Source: QAND01 sp003150225 (GTDB lineage: Bacteria; Bacillota; Clostridia; Christensenellales; QAND01). From it: DNA of 64,000 nucleotides. Both the position numbers and the translations under genes were made by a program. The stretch is from NCBI RefSeq assembly GCF_044357945.1, contig NZ_CP076563.1, forward strand, positions 1,302,001-1,366,000, read 5' to 3'. Shown piece by piece: positions 7,875 to 16,363 of this stretch (its first letter is position 1; each line of letters starts with the position of its first letter). The notes below the pieces were generated by a model. It was given only the letters and a program-made list of their open reading frames with translations, made no database searches and was not told where the DNA came from.

Positions 7875-8228
7875 ATGAAGCAGAAAGTTTTTTCCCTGGA
7901 TAAACGGCATCGGCTCCGGAAAAACCGGGATTTTCAGATCGTCTACCACCGGGGGAAGTCCCAGGGTTCGCCCCTGATGACCCTCATCGTTCGAAAGACC
8001 CGGCGAGGATACCGGGTAGGGTTTACCTGCGGAAAAAAGGTGGGTAACTCCGTCCAGCGGAATCGTGCCCGGCGTTTGATGCGGGAAAACTTCCGGCTGA
8101 TGCAGCCCCGGCTTACCGGCAACTGGGATATGGTCTTTGTGGGGCGGCCCGCCATTCGGGAAGCGGATTTTGCCCGGGTGGGACAAACCATGGAAAAACT
8201 GCTTTCAAAAGCCGGTATTTTAAAGTAA
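7875..8228 (+). CDS. rnpA: Ribonuclease P protein component
   Basis: Protein subunit of RNase P, which helps the RNA subunit cleave 5' leaders of pre-tRNAs. It has 117 residues, with LRKNRDFQIVYHRGKS at the N-terminus and the family's basic signature KKVGNSVQRNRARRLMRE. The ATG at 7875 has no Shine-Dalgarno sequence: the place where one would be is taken by the terminator-like hairpin of rpmH. Translation could be coupled or depend on hairpin opening. A later start would remove conserved residues, so 7875 is kept. Confidence 0.95.
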   Translation: MKQKVFSLDKRHRLRKNRDFQIVYHRGKSQGSPLMTLIVRKTRRGYRVGFTCGKKVGNSVQRNRARRLMRENFRLMQPRLTGNWDMVFVGRPAIREADFARVGQTMEKLLSKAGILK

Positions 8229-8229
8229 A

Positions 8230-8457
8230 ATGATAAAAAAATGGGTCTTATCCCTGATTCGGTTCTATCAACGGCATGTGCGGCATGCGCCCTGCTGCCG
8301 GTTTACCCCAACCTGCTCCAATTATGCCATTCAAGCCGTGGAGGAGTGGGGTGTGATCCGAGGTCTGGGTCTGGCCGTTTGGCGGGTTTTGCGCTGTAAT
8401 CCCTTTTGCAAGGGCGGCTATGATCCCGTCCCCATGAGGAAATCGCCAGGAGGGTAA
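8230..8457 (+). CDS. yidD: Membrane protein insertion efficiency factor YidD
   Basis: Small amphipathic inner-face membrane protein of 75 residues. It shows the family hallmarks: RFYQRHVRH, CCRFTPTCSNYAIQAVEEWG, and CNPFCKGGYDPVP. It starts one base after the rnpA stop and ends one base before yidC, so the genes are translated as one operon. YidD is thought to assist YidC-dependent insertion. Confidence 0.96.
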   Translation: MIKKWVLSLIRFYQRHVRHAPCCRFTPTCSNYAIQAVEEWGVIRGLGLAVWRVLRCNPFCKGGYDPVPMRKSPGG

Positions 8458-8458
8458 T

Positions 8459-9472
8459 ATGGGATTTTTAACCGATAACTTTCTCTCACGATTTTTCGTA
8501 GACGTCATCAACCTGTTCCATGGGTTCACGGGGGATTACGTTTTGGCCATGCTGTTGTTTGTGCTGCTGGTCAAGGTTCTGCTTTTGCCTCTGGACGTCA
8601 AGAGCAAGCGCTCCACCCTGAAGACCCAGATGGTGCAGCCCAAGATCAACGCCATCCGGGAGCGGTATAAGAACGACCCTCAGAAGCAGAGTATCGCCCT
8701 GCGGGAGCTCTACAAAAAAGAGGATATCAAGATGACGGCCGGCTGCTTGCCCATGCTGCTGCAGCTGCCCATCCTGTTTGCTATGTTTGGCGCCATCCGG
8801 ATTCTTTCCAACACCCAGTCCATTGAGCTGGTGGTGGGATTGGCCAACGGCCAAAGCGTTCTGCCCCCCTCTTTCCTATGGATTCGAAACATTTGGCAGC
8901 CCGATACCGGCCATTCTCCCGTTATGCCCAGTCTGGCGGAGTTCAGTACGGCGGTATCCACCGTGGGCAAGATGGATCCCACCATCCTGCAAAGCGCCCA
9001 GGATGTGTTGCATTACAGCGCGGTCAACCAATTTGCGGGAGCTACTTCCGGCCTGACGGATACCACCCTTTTGGGCAATCTGTTTTCCACCGCCTATCAA
9101 ACCATTCCCGCGGATTTGGTCCAAACCGCTTCCGCCCTCAACTATCAGACGGTGATCACGCCGGTATTGGAAGCCCATGCCGGATTTAACAACGGATATT
9201 ACGTTCTGCCCCTGTTGACCTTCGTCACCCAGTGGATATTGGCACGGATGCAGACCAAGCAGCAGGCTATGACCACGGGAAGTGTCTCGGGCAGCAACTT
9301 TATGATGGAGCTGCTGATGCCCCTGATGATCGCCTGGTTCGCCATGACCACCGGCGCCCTGTTCGCCCTTTACTGGACGGTGGGCAACCTGTGGAGCCTT
9401 GGCCAGTCTCTGGTGCTCAATAAGGTGCTGACAAAGAGCTTGAACGAGGCGGCTGCGCCCGCCAAGAAATAA
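8459..9472 (+). CDS. yidC: Membrane protein insertase YidC/OxaA
   Basis: Insertase of 337 residues. The first hydrophobic segment (about 20-45) precedes the conserved cytoplasmic hairpin (KSKRSTLKTQMVQPKINAIR), followed by the family segment LPMLLQLPILFAMF. An extracellular region of roughly 80 residues (about 125-205) is longer than in Bacillus SpoIIIJ. The C-terminal helices contain FVTQWILARMQTKQQA and NFMMELLMPLMIAWFA. There is no lipobox, so it is unlike the Bacillus lipoprotein form. It is flanked by yidD and jag, as usual. Confidence 0.95.
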   Translation: MGFLTDNFLSRFFVDVINLFHGFTGDYVLAMLLFVLLVKVLLLPLDVKSKRSTLKTQMVQPKINAIRERYKNDPQKQSIALRELYKKEDIKMTAGCLPMLLQLPILFAMFGAIRILSNTQSIELVVGLANGQSVLPPSFLWIRNIWQPDTGHSPVMPSLAEFSTAVSTVGKMDPTILQSAQDVLHYSAVNQFAGATSGLTDTTLLGNLFSTAYQTIPADLVQTASALNYQTVITPVLEAHAGFNNGYYVLPLLTFVTQWILARMQTKQQAMTTGSVSGSNFMMELLMPLMIAWFAMTTGALFALYWTVGNLWSLGQSLVLNKVLTKSLNEAAAPAKK

Positions 9473-9486
9473 TAGGAGGATCCGCC

Positions 9487-10374
9487 GTGAGAAAAGTGGA
9501 AGCCACGGGAAAATCCGTAGATGAGGCCATCTATAACGGCTTGGTGCAGATGGGCCTTTCCATCGATGAGGTGGACATCGAAATTGTGAGTCAGGGAAGC
9601 CGGGGCCTGTTTGGCCTGGGCGGCACTAAGGTGGTGGTAGCCCTTACCGAAAAGGAGACCGTCTCCCTGGTGGATGAAATCTTCCATTCCTCCGAGGAGG
9701 CGCCCGCCCCCGCGCCCAAACGGGAACAGGGACCGCCCCGCCGGAATGAAAATCCCACCATCCCCCGTCAAAACGCCGATCGTCCCCGCCGGGACCGGGA
9801 TCGCCGGAGCGGCGGAGGAAAACAGGGGGACCGGAGACGGGAGGACCGTCCCCGCCGGGATCGCAACGACGGCCGTCGGGGCGAGCATAGCCAGCAGGCC
9901 GCGGTGAATTTAGGGGAGAAAATCGACGGCGGCAAGGAGCAGGAATTCCTTGTGGGCATCCTTACCCGGATGGGGATGGATCAAACCAAGGTGGACTGCT
10001 ATGCCTGCGACGATAACTGCGTTTCCTTTACCCTGTCCGGCCCCAGCATGGGGGTACTCATCGGCCGCCGGGGAGAGACCTTAAACGCCTTGCAGTATGT
10101 GGTCTCCCTCTATGCCAATAAGAGTGATAAGGAATACAAGCGGTTTGTGGTGGATACCGAAAATTACCGCATCAAGCGGGAGAATACCCTCCGGAAGCTG
10201 GCTAAGAAGAAGGCCCAGGAGGCTAGAAGCTCTGGAAAGAGCGTAGCGCTGGAGCCCATGAATCCCTACGAACGCCGGGTGCTGCATTCCGAGCTGCAGG
10301 GATTCCCGGGGGTGACCACCCACAGCGAGGGGGAGGAACCCCACCGCCATGTGATCATCAAACCGGAGGATTGA
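9487..10374 (+). CDS. khpB: RNA-binding protein Jag/KhpB (Jag-N, KH, R3H)
   Basis: The GTG start at 9487 follows AGGAGGATCC. The 295-residue protein has a Jag-N domain (1-55, VEATGKSVDEAIYNGLVQMG), a strongly charged, Arg- and Pro-rich linker (about 75-140), a KH domain with GVLIGRRGETLNALQYV and a C-terminal R3H domain (PYERRVLHSELQGFPGVTTH). KhpB with KhpA binds many RNAs in Gram-positive bacteria and influences cell division and elongation. The linker is unusually long and repetitive in Arg-Asp and Arg-Arg pairs, likely disordered. It is the last gene of the rpmH operon. Confidence 0.93.
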   Translation: MRKVEATGKSVDEAIYNGLVQMGLSIDEVDIEIVSQGSRGLFGLGGTKVVVALTEKETVSLVDEIFHSSEEAPAPAPKREQGPPRRNENPTIPRQNADRPRRDRDRRSGGGKQGDRRREDRPRRDRNDGRRGEHSQQAAVNLGEKIDGGKEQEFLVGILTRMGMDQTKVDCYACDDNCVSFTLSGPSMGVLIGRRGETLNALQYVVSLYANKSDKEYKRFVVDTENYRIKRENTLRKLAKKKAQEARSSGKSVALEPMNPYERRVLHSELQGFPGVTTHSEGEEPHRHVIIKPED

Positions 10375-10443
10375 CCGCCCAGTTACGGACGAGGTCCATC
10401 CCAAACCCGTTGAACAGATTCCGGCCTGAGGCCGGCAGGAGAA

Positions 10444-10471
10444 GCCCCCGGCCCATACCGGGGGCATTTTT
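10444..10471 (+). terminator. Terminator after jag
   Basis: GCCCCCGG, CCCATA-type loop and CCGGGGGC followed by ATTTTT. A second hairpin, CCGGCC-TGA-GGCCGG, lies at 10421-10435 just before it. Confidence 0.85.
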
Positions 10472-10494
10472 GTTGCCATGAAAGGAGGAAACCC

Positions 10495-11856
10495 ATGGAG
10501 CGGACCATATACGCCGTCAGCACGCCGCCCGGCCGGGGAGGCATCGGGGTGGTGCGGCTGAGCGGCCCTTTGACGAAGGAGATTCTCCATCGGGTATTTC
10601 CCGGTAAAACCTTTCCGCCCAGGCGGATGGTCTATGGGCGGCTGACCGATGGAGCGGGCCGTCTCCTGGATCAGGCCATGGGGGTGTTCTTCCCAGGGCC
10701 TAGCTCCTATACCGGAGAGGATCTGGGGGAGATTCATGCCCATGGCAATCCCGCCCTTTTGGACGGGATCATGGAGGCCATCCAGAAGGCCTTTCCGGAG
10801 AGCCGTCCCGCGCAGCCTGGAGAATTTACCAAGCGGGCGTATCTCAATGGACGGATGGATCTGATGTCGGCCGAAGCGGTAATGGAGGTGATCTCCGCGC
10901 AGAGCCAGGCTGCCCTTTCCGCCTCCCTGCGGCATCTGACGGGGGAGACGGGGGACGCCATCCGTAGGATCCGGGATACCGTTCAGACGGCTGTAGCCGG
11001 CCTGGAGGCGGCCATTGATTTCCCGGAGGAGGATTGGGAACGCCCGGCGGTGGAAGCCGCTCTGGGCCAGCTGAGGGCAGCCTATGAAGAGATCAGCAGC
11101 CTCAGAGACAGTTACGCCACCGGCAGGCTGATCCGGGATGGAATCCGTTGTACCATGGTGGGCCGTCCCAACGCGGGAAAAAGCTCTCTGTTAAACGCCA
11201 TTGCCGGCTTTGAACGGGCCATTGTGGACGAAACCCCCGGCACCACCCGGGATGTGCTGGAATACCCCTTCTCCCATCGAGGCCAGTTGATCCGGCTGCT
11301 GGATACCGCCGGACGCCGGGAGGTGGAATCGGGAGCCGAGGCTACGGGGCTTCGGCTGGGAGAAACGGCGGCCCGGGAGGCGGATGTGGTGCTGCTGGTG
11401 CTGGATGGCAGCCGCCCCATTGGGGAGGAGGACCGCGAGGCTGCGGCGCTCACCCGGGGACGGCCCACGGTGGTGGCCCTTAATAAAACGGATCTGGACT
11501 TCTACCTATCCATCCAGGATGTGGAGCAGCTGGTGGAGCCGGGGGCCCGGATTGTGCCGACCAGCGCCAGCGAGGGAACCGGAATCGAGAATCTGTTGGA
11601 TGCGGTGTTGGAGCAGGCGGGCTGGCGGGAGGACGTAGGGTCCGCCGTCATCACCAGCGCCCGGCAGAGGGATTGCCTTTCCCGGAGCCGGGAGGCCCTT
11701 GGCCGGGCACTGTCCGCCCAGGAAATGGGAGCGCCCTTTGATCTCATTAGCATGGACGCCATGGATGCTCTGATTCCCCTGATGGAGCTTACGGGGGAGG
11801 ACGCCCGGGCAGCCGTGATCGATACCATCTTTGCCAAGTTCTGTGTGGGAAAATAG
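10495..11856 (+). CDS. mnmE: tRNA uridine-5-carboxymethylaminomethyl modification GTPase
   Basis: 453 residues. MnmE works with MnmG to modify U34 of several tRNAs using GTP and a tetrahydrofolate-bound one-carbon unit. The N-terminal formyl-THF binding domain begins TIYAVSTPPGRGGIGVVRLSG; the inserted G domain has P-loop GRPNAGKSSL, the switch with TPGTTRD and DTAG; the C-terminal end is KFCVGK with the essential Cys. Ribosome site AAAGGAGG. It forms an operon with mnmG and rsmG, the conserved order near the origin. Confidence 0.97.
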   Translation: MERTIYAVSTPPGRGGIGVVRLSGPLTKEILHRVFPGKTFPPRRMVYGRLTDGAGRLLDQAMGVFFPGPSSYTGEDLGEIHAHGNPALLDGIMEAIQKAFPESRPAQPGEFTKRAYLNGRMDLMSAEAVMEVISAQSQAALSASLRHLTGETGDAIRRIRDTVQTAVAGLEAAIDFPEEDWERPAVEAALGQLRAAYEEISSLRDSYATGRLIRDGIRCTMVGRPNAGKSSLLNAIAGFERAIVDETPGTTRDVLEYPFSHRGQLIRLLDTAGRREVESGAEATGLRLGETAAREADVVLLVLDGSRPIGEEDREAAALTRGRPTVVALNKTDLDFYLSIQDVEQLVEPGARIVPTSASEGTGIENLLDAVLEQAGWREDVGSAVITSARQRDCLSRSREALGRALSAQEMGAPFDLISMDAMDALIPLMELTGEDARAAVIDTIFAKFCVGK

Positions 11857-11867
11857 GGGGAAAGCCT

Positions 11868-13751
11868 ATGGAATCATATGACGCCATTGTAATCGGCGGT
11901 GGCCACGCGGGCTGTGAGGCCGCTCTGGCTTTGGCCCGGACGGGACGAAGCACCCTTTGCCTGACCCTGTCCCTGGACGCCATTGCCCATATGGCCTGTA
12001 ACCCTGCCATTGGGGGCACCAGCAAGGGGCATTTGGTGCGGGAGATCGACGCTTTGGGCGGTCAGATGGGCCGGACCATCGACGCCACCTTCATCCAATC
12101 CCGGATGATCAACACCCGAAAGGGGCCGGCGGTACATTCCCTCCGGGCCCAGGCCGATAAGGCCCGGTATTCCGCATTCATGCGCCGGGTGCTGCTGGAG
12201 ACCCCCAACCTAACCCTTTTGCAGGGGGAAGCCAAAGAGATTTTAGTAAACCCCGATGGTACCGTAGGAGGGATCGTCACCACCCATGGAGCTTCCTATT
12301 CCGCTCGAGCGGTGGTGGTTGCCACGGGGGTGTATCTGCAAAGCCGCATCCTTGCGGGGGAATTCCGGGAGGAAACCGGCCCTGGTGGCCTGATGCGCAG
12401 CAGCCATCTAACCGCCAGCATCCGGGACCTGGGCTTTTCCATCATGCGATTTAAAACCGGCACTCCGCCTCGGATCAACAAGCATACCGTAGAGGTGGAG
12501 CGGATGGAGCTACAGCCGGGGGATGAGCCGGTAGTGCCCTTCTCCTTTTTGACCGATCCCCAATCGGTGCAGATTCCCCAGGTGCCCTGTTATCTTACCT
12601 ATACCAACCGGGAGACCCACGATATCTTGCGTTCTAATCTGGATCGAAGCCCATTATATAGTGGTATCATCCAGGGAATGGGCGCCCGGTACTGCCCCAG
12701 CATTGAGGATAAAATCGTACGGTTTGCCGATAAGGAGCGCCATCAGCTCTTCATCGAGCCCGAGGGGTTGGATAACGACGAGCTCTATGTGCAGGGCTTT
12801 TCCAGCAGCATGCCCTTTGATGTCCAGGAGGCGGCGCTCCATACGGTGCCCGGCTTGGAGCGGGCCGCCATCACCCGGTACGGCTATGCCATCGAGTATG
12901 ACTGCATCGACGCCACGGCTCTCACCGGAGCCCTTATGGCCAAGGGAATCCCGGGCCTGTTCTTCGCGGGCCAGGTCTGCGGCAGCAGCGGCTATGAGGA
13001 GGCCGCGGCCCAGGGGCTGATGGCGGGGCTCAACGCTTCCCTCTATCTACGGGAGCGGGAGCCTTTGATTCTCACCCGGGATCAGGGATATATCGGCGTG
13101 CTGATCGATGATCTCACCACCCTAGGAACCCCGGAACCCTATCGCATGATGACCAGCAGGGCGGAATACCGCCTGATTCTGCGCCAGGATAACGCCGATC
13201 TCCGCTTGACCCGCCTGGGTTATGAAGCGGGCTTGGCCGGGGAGGAACGGTACCGGGCTGTGGAACGGAAGGAGCGAGACCTTGCGCGGGGATTGGCGTA
13301 TCTGGAGCAGCGGCGGCTTACCGCGGCTGAGACGGAACGGGTTGGAGAGGCCCTGGGGGCGCCCATTCAGCCGGGGGCTACCCTTTGGTCCATTCTGGCG
13401 CGAAATGACGCCGCCTTTGATACCGTGACGCCCTATCTTGCGGAATCCTTCTCCCCCGGCGTAGCCCGGCAGATGGAGATACAGGTAAAATATCAGGGCT
13501 ATATCCAGCGTCAAGAGCGGGATATCCAGGCCTTTCTGCGGATGGAACAGGCTGTCTTGCCTGATGATCTGGACTACCAGGCCATCTCTTCTTTGCGGAT
13601 AGAAGCTCGGGAGAAGCTGAACCGCGTCCGGCCCCGGAATTTGGGGCAGGCGGGGCGTATCAGCGGGGTTTCCCCCAGCGATATCAGCGTTTTGATGGTC
13701 TATCTCAAGCACCGCGCCACTGGATCCGGCGGCCGGAAGGAGGAACCATGA
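11868..13751 (+). CDS. mnmG: tRNA uridine-5-carboxymethylaminomethyl modification enzyme, FAD-dependent
   Basis: 627 residues, standard length. The FAD-binding Rossmann motif GGGHAGCEAA is at the N-terminus and CNPAIGGTSKGHLVREIDALG follows. The central part holds the MnmG signature GPRYCPSIEDK-like segment (here ARYCPSIEDKIVRF) and FFAGQVCGSSGYEEAAAQG. The C-terminal helical domain contacts MnmE and tRNA (ISGVSPSDISVLMVYLK). It starts 11 bases after mnmE. Confidence 0.97.
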   Translation: MESYDAIVIGGGHAGCEAALALARTGRSTLCLTLSLDAIAHMACNPAIGGTSKGHLVREIDALGGQMGRTIDATFIQSRMINTRKGPAVHSLRAQADKARYSAFMRRVLLETPNLTLLQGEAKEILVNPDGTVGGIVTTHGASYSARAVVVATGVYLQSRILAGEFREETGPGGLMRSSHLTASIRDLGFSIMRFKTGTPPRINKHTVEVERMELQPGDEPVVPFSFLTDPQSVQIPQVPCYLTYTNRETHDILRSNLDRSPLYSGIIQGMGARYCPSIEDKIVRFADKERHQLFIEPEGLDNDELYVQGFSSSMPFDVQEAALHTVPGLERAAITRYGYAIEYDCIDATALTGALMAKGIPGLFFAGQVCGSSGYEEAAAQGLMAGLNASLYLREREPLILTRDQGYIGVLIDDLTTLGTPEPYRMMTSRAEYRLILRQDNADLRLTRLGYEAGLAGEERYRAVERKERDLARGLAYLEQRRLTAAETERVGEALGAPIQPGATLWSILARNDAAFDTVTPYLAESFSPGVARQMEIQVKYQGYIQRQERDIQAFLRMEQAVLPDDLDYQAISSLRIEAREKLNRVRPRNLGQAGRISGVSPSDISVLMVYLKHRATGSGGRKEEP

Positions 13752-14458
13752 GAGAGGAATTGGACCGGGGCCTTGCCCAGCTTGGCGTCACCCATAGCGC
13801 AAGGCAGTCGGAGGAACTCCTGGCCTATTTGGGTATGCTGCTGGAGACCAACCGCCGGATGAATCTGACGGCCATTCGAGAGGAGAACACGGCCCTGCGC
13901 CTGCATTTATTGGATAGCGCCACCCTCCTGGCGGTGGCGCCCCCTCCCCAGGGGTCGTCCGTCATGGACGTGGGCACCGGGGGCGGGCTTCCCGGCATGG
14001 TGCTGGCCATCTTACGTCCCGACTGCCAGGTGACCCTTTGCGACGCCACCCGGAAGAAGGTGGACTTTCTTTCCTCCGTCATCGGGGAATTGGGGCTGCG
14101 CAATGCCCAGGCCATCCAGGGCCGGGCGGAGGAGTTGGCTCGGACGCAGCAGCACCGGGACCATTATGATTATGTCACCGCTCGGGCGGTGGCTGCCTTG
14201 GACCAGTTGGCGGAATACTGTCTTCCGTTGGCGCGGGCAGGGGGCCTGTTTCTTGCCATGAAAGGCCGCCGGGGAGCGGAGGAACTGGAGCGCGCCCGTT
14301 CGGCCATTGCCGCCCTGGGAGGCGCCTCCCCCCAGCTGTTTCCCTCTCCTCTGGCGGGCATGGAGTGCTGCATCATCAAGGTTAAGAAATGGCGGGATAC
14401 CCCACGGGAATATCCTCGCAGCGGCGGGGTGATCCGCAAGCATCCCATTGGGGGATGA
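13748..14458 (+). CDS. rsmG: 16S rRNA m7G527 methyltransferase
   Basis: SAM-dependent methyltransferase for G527 of 16S rRNA, 236 residues. It contains TNRRMNLTAIREE, the SAM motif VMDVGTGGGLPGMVLAI, and YDYVTARAVAALDQLAEYCLPL. Its ATG overlaps the mnmG stop codon in ATGA, indicating translational coupling. Loss of this enzyme gives low-level streptomycin resistance in other bacteria. Confidence 0.96.
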   Translation: MREELDRGLAQLGVTHSARQSEELLAYLGMLLETNRRMNLTAIREENTALRLHLLDSATLLAVAPPPQGSSVMDVGTGGGLPGMVLAILRPDCQVTLCDATRKKVDFLSSVIGELGLRNAQAIQGRAEELARTQQHRDHYDYVTARAVAALDQLAEYCLPLARAGGLFLAMKGRRGAEELERARSAIAALGGASPQLFPSPLAGMECCIIKVKKWRDTPREYPRSGGVIRKHPIGG

Positions 14459-14490
14459 ATGGGAGCGAGCCGCTACGGAAATTGCCGGGA

Positions 14491-14518
14491 AAAGGCCCTT
14501 CTTTTTAGGGCCTTTTTG
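14491..14518 (+). terminator. Terminator after rsmG
   Basis: AAAGGCCC, a short loop and GGGCCTTTTT. The rest of the 293-base spacer up to 14751 has no supported gene and no clear promoter pair. Confidence 0.85.
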
Positions 14519-14751
14519 TTGTTTTATGGAGCTATTTCAGTTCTACTATATCGGCGATCCCCTTTCAATAGGCCTTTTGATGGGCGACGTCAGGAATCCT
14601 CATTTCCCCGATTCCTTCCCATTTTTGCGCGAATATGCGTGGGTATTTTCGGTTCTTTCGTCGAATCCAGGGTGGTTTTGCGATCGGGAAGGAATCCCAT
14701 ATGTTGTGGCGAACTTACCCTTCAGATACTAATGAAGGGGGAACTGCACCA

Positions 14752-15600
14752 ATGATTCGAAAAGAGGAAACCAGCGGCATAAAAGTGGTGGAGCCCATAC
14801 CCATCGATCTGATCACGCCCAACCCCTACCAGCCCCGGCGGAGCTTCTCGGCTGCCTCCATCGATGAGCTGGCCCGCAGCATCCTGCGCTACGGGTTGAT
14901 TCAGCCCATCTCGGTACGGCGGACCCGGGAGGGCGGCTATGAGCTTATTGCGGGGGAACGCCGTTTGCGGGCCAGCAAACGGGCGGGGTTTACCCATATC
15001 AACGCCATCGTGTATACCGCCGGAGAGCAGGAGAGCGCGGTCATCGCCCTTATCGAGAACCTCCAGCGGGAGAACCTCCACTTCTTTGATGAGGCGGAGG
15101 CCTATAAGAACCTACTGTTGGAGCACGGCCTTACCCAGGAGGAGCTGGCTAGGCGCATCGGGAAGAATCAATCCACCGTGGCCAATAAGCTGCGGATCCT
15201 TCGCCTATCCCCCCGGGTTCGGTCGGCCATCAATGAGGGGCGGCTGACCGAGCGCCACGCCCGGACCCTTTTACGCATCCGGGATGAAGGGACCCAGCTG
15301 GAGCTGATCCAGCGGATCCGCAACGAGGGGCTGTCCGTCAAAGAGACCGAGGATGCGGTGGAAAAGATTTTGGACAGGCTCTATGAGGAGGAGGATCCTC
15401 AGCCCAAGCAGCAGCGGCAATCCCGCCGGGTGGGTATTCTGCGGGACGGCAGGCTGGTGGTCAACAGCCTGCAGCAGCTCATGGAGCAGTTCAACAGCTG
15501 CGGGTTTGAGTCCAGCTATAAGATGAAGGACAAGGGAGAGTTTTTTGAGATCAGCATCAAGGTAAACAAGGTGCAGACCAAGATTCGCTCGGTGGGATAG
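14752..15600 (+). CDS. noc: Nucleoid occlusion protein Noc / ParB-family protein
   Basis: 282-residue ParB-family protein. Residues 15-75 contain IDLITPNPYQPRRSF and AGERRLRASKRAGF, the CTP-binding ParB box; residues about 120-146 form the helix-turn-helix (LTQEELARRIGKNQSTVANK). The open frame continues upstream, but AGGGGG before the internal ATG and family similarity set the start. Position between rsmG and parA is that of Noc in Bacillus. Noc arose from ParB and uses its own DNA site; its N-terminal membrane-binding helix is not obvious here, so a second ParB is the alternative. Its terminator follows at 15672. Confidence 0.85.
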   Translation: MIRKEETSGIKVVEPIPIDLITPNPYQPRRSFSAASIDELARSILRYGLIQPISVRRTREGGYELIAGERRLRASKRAGFTHINAIVYTAGEQESAVIALIENLQRENLHFFDEAEAYKNLLLEHGLTQEELARRIGKNQSTVANKLRILRLSPRVRSAINEGRLTERHARTLLRIRDEGTQLELIQRIRNEGLSVKETEDAVEKILDRLYEEEDPQPKQQRQSRRVGILRDGRLVVNSLQQLMEQFNSCGFESSYKMKDKGEFFEISIKVNKVQTKIRSVG

Positions 15601-15671
15601 GATGCGTTTTCCTGGTCCACGGCGGGGAGAAAGCGGGGCGCAGCCGATGGGGTGGTTGCAGCAGAATTTGG

Positions 15672-15700
15672 GACCTCGGGGAATATCCCGGGGTCTTTTT
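15672..15700 (+). terminator. Terminator after noc
   Basis: GACCTCGGG, GAATAT loop and CCCGGGGTC followed by five T residues. Confidence 0.85.
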
Positions 15701-15732
15701 CTCTGGGGCGCGGGGATGAAAGGAGGCTGGAG

Positions 15733-15748
15733 TGTTTCACGTGAAACA
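15733..15748. other. parS: parS site 1
   Basis: Perfect 16-bp palindrome TGTTTCACGTGAAACA, the consensus ParB centromere site. It lies between noc and parA. Confidence 0.97.
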
Positions 15749-16277
15749 GAGAAAGGGGGCAAAGGTGAACCAGCCATTCGTAAAAAAGGGGTAAAATGTC
15801 CCCTGGGAGCAGGAGCGTTTCCCCATCTTAATTATCCATAATGGGCCCATTTTGGCCTAATTTGGCCGCAATACCCAGGGTATCAGCCAGGGATTGACCG
15901 AAAAAGGAATGGATTGGACCCCAGGGCGTTAAACGGAAGGAGCATCGTTGGAAACCCATAGAAGAGGCCATCCCTTCTGGAAAAAATCCAAAGGCGCAGA
16001 GAGGGAATGGAGTTCTGGGAAAACAGATGCCCCCATGCAATATGAAACGGAAGCTGACGGCACCATGGGAGAGAAAGGGGTAGGATTCCTTCAAAGAAGA
16101 AGTCATAAAAGGTTGATAATTAAAAAGCGCCTGGGAAGGCAGAAATGGGGAAAGGGAAACGAATTGGCAGAAAAAGTGCCATCCAAGGATGGAAAAGAGT
16201 GAGCGAACCTTTGAAAGGAGGGGCGGAGATGAAAAAGTGGCTGTGAAACGCCGTGAAACAAAAAAACGCCCGGCGGT
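15749..16277. other. Gene-poor purine-rich spacer between the two parS sites
   Basis: 529 bases with high A and G on the plus strand. The open frames here (for example 15948-16202) have biased, low-complexity composition, no ribosome site and no recognisable family. Two half-sites reading GTGAAAC occur near 16243-16260. I see no further feature. Confidence 0.55.
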
Positions 16278-16293
16278 TGTTTCACGTGAAACA
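16278..16293. other. parS: parS site 2, next to the parA promoter
   Basis: A second perfect TGTTTCACGTGAAACA. It ends seven bases before the -35 box of the parA promoter, so ParB bound here and spreading could reduce parAB transcription. Confidence 0.97.
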
Positions 16294-16299
16294 ACGCTC

Positions 16300-16328
16300 T
16301 TGCCCTTCCCCCTCCCTGCCGTTATAAT
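16300..16328 (+). promoter_or_regulatory. Promoter of parA-parB
   Basis: TTGCCC at 16300-16305 and TATAAT at 16323-16328, spacing 17 bases, about 35 bases before the parA start. Confidence 0.8.
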
Positions 16329-16363
16329 GAAACGTGGAGTGAATCCGTTGGGAGGATGGTAAT

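Noticed and set aside
15948..16202. 84-codon open frame in the parS spacer
   Set aside because: Low complexity, no start signals, no recognisable family.
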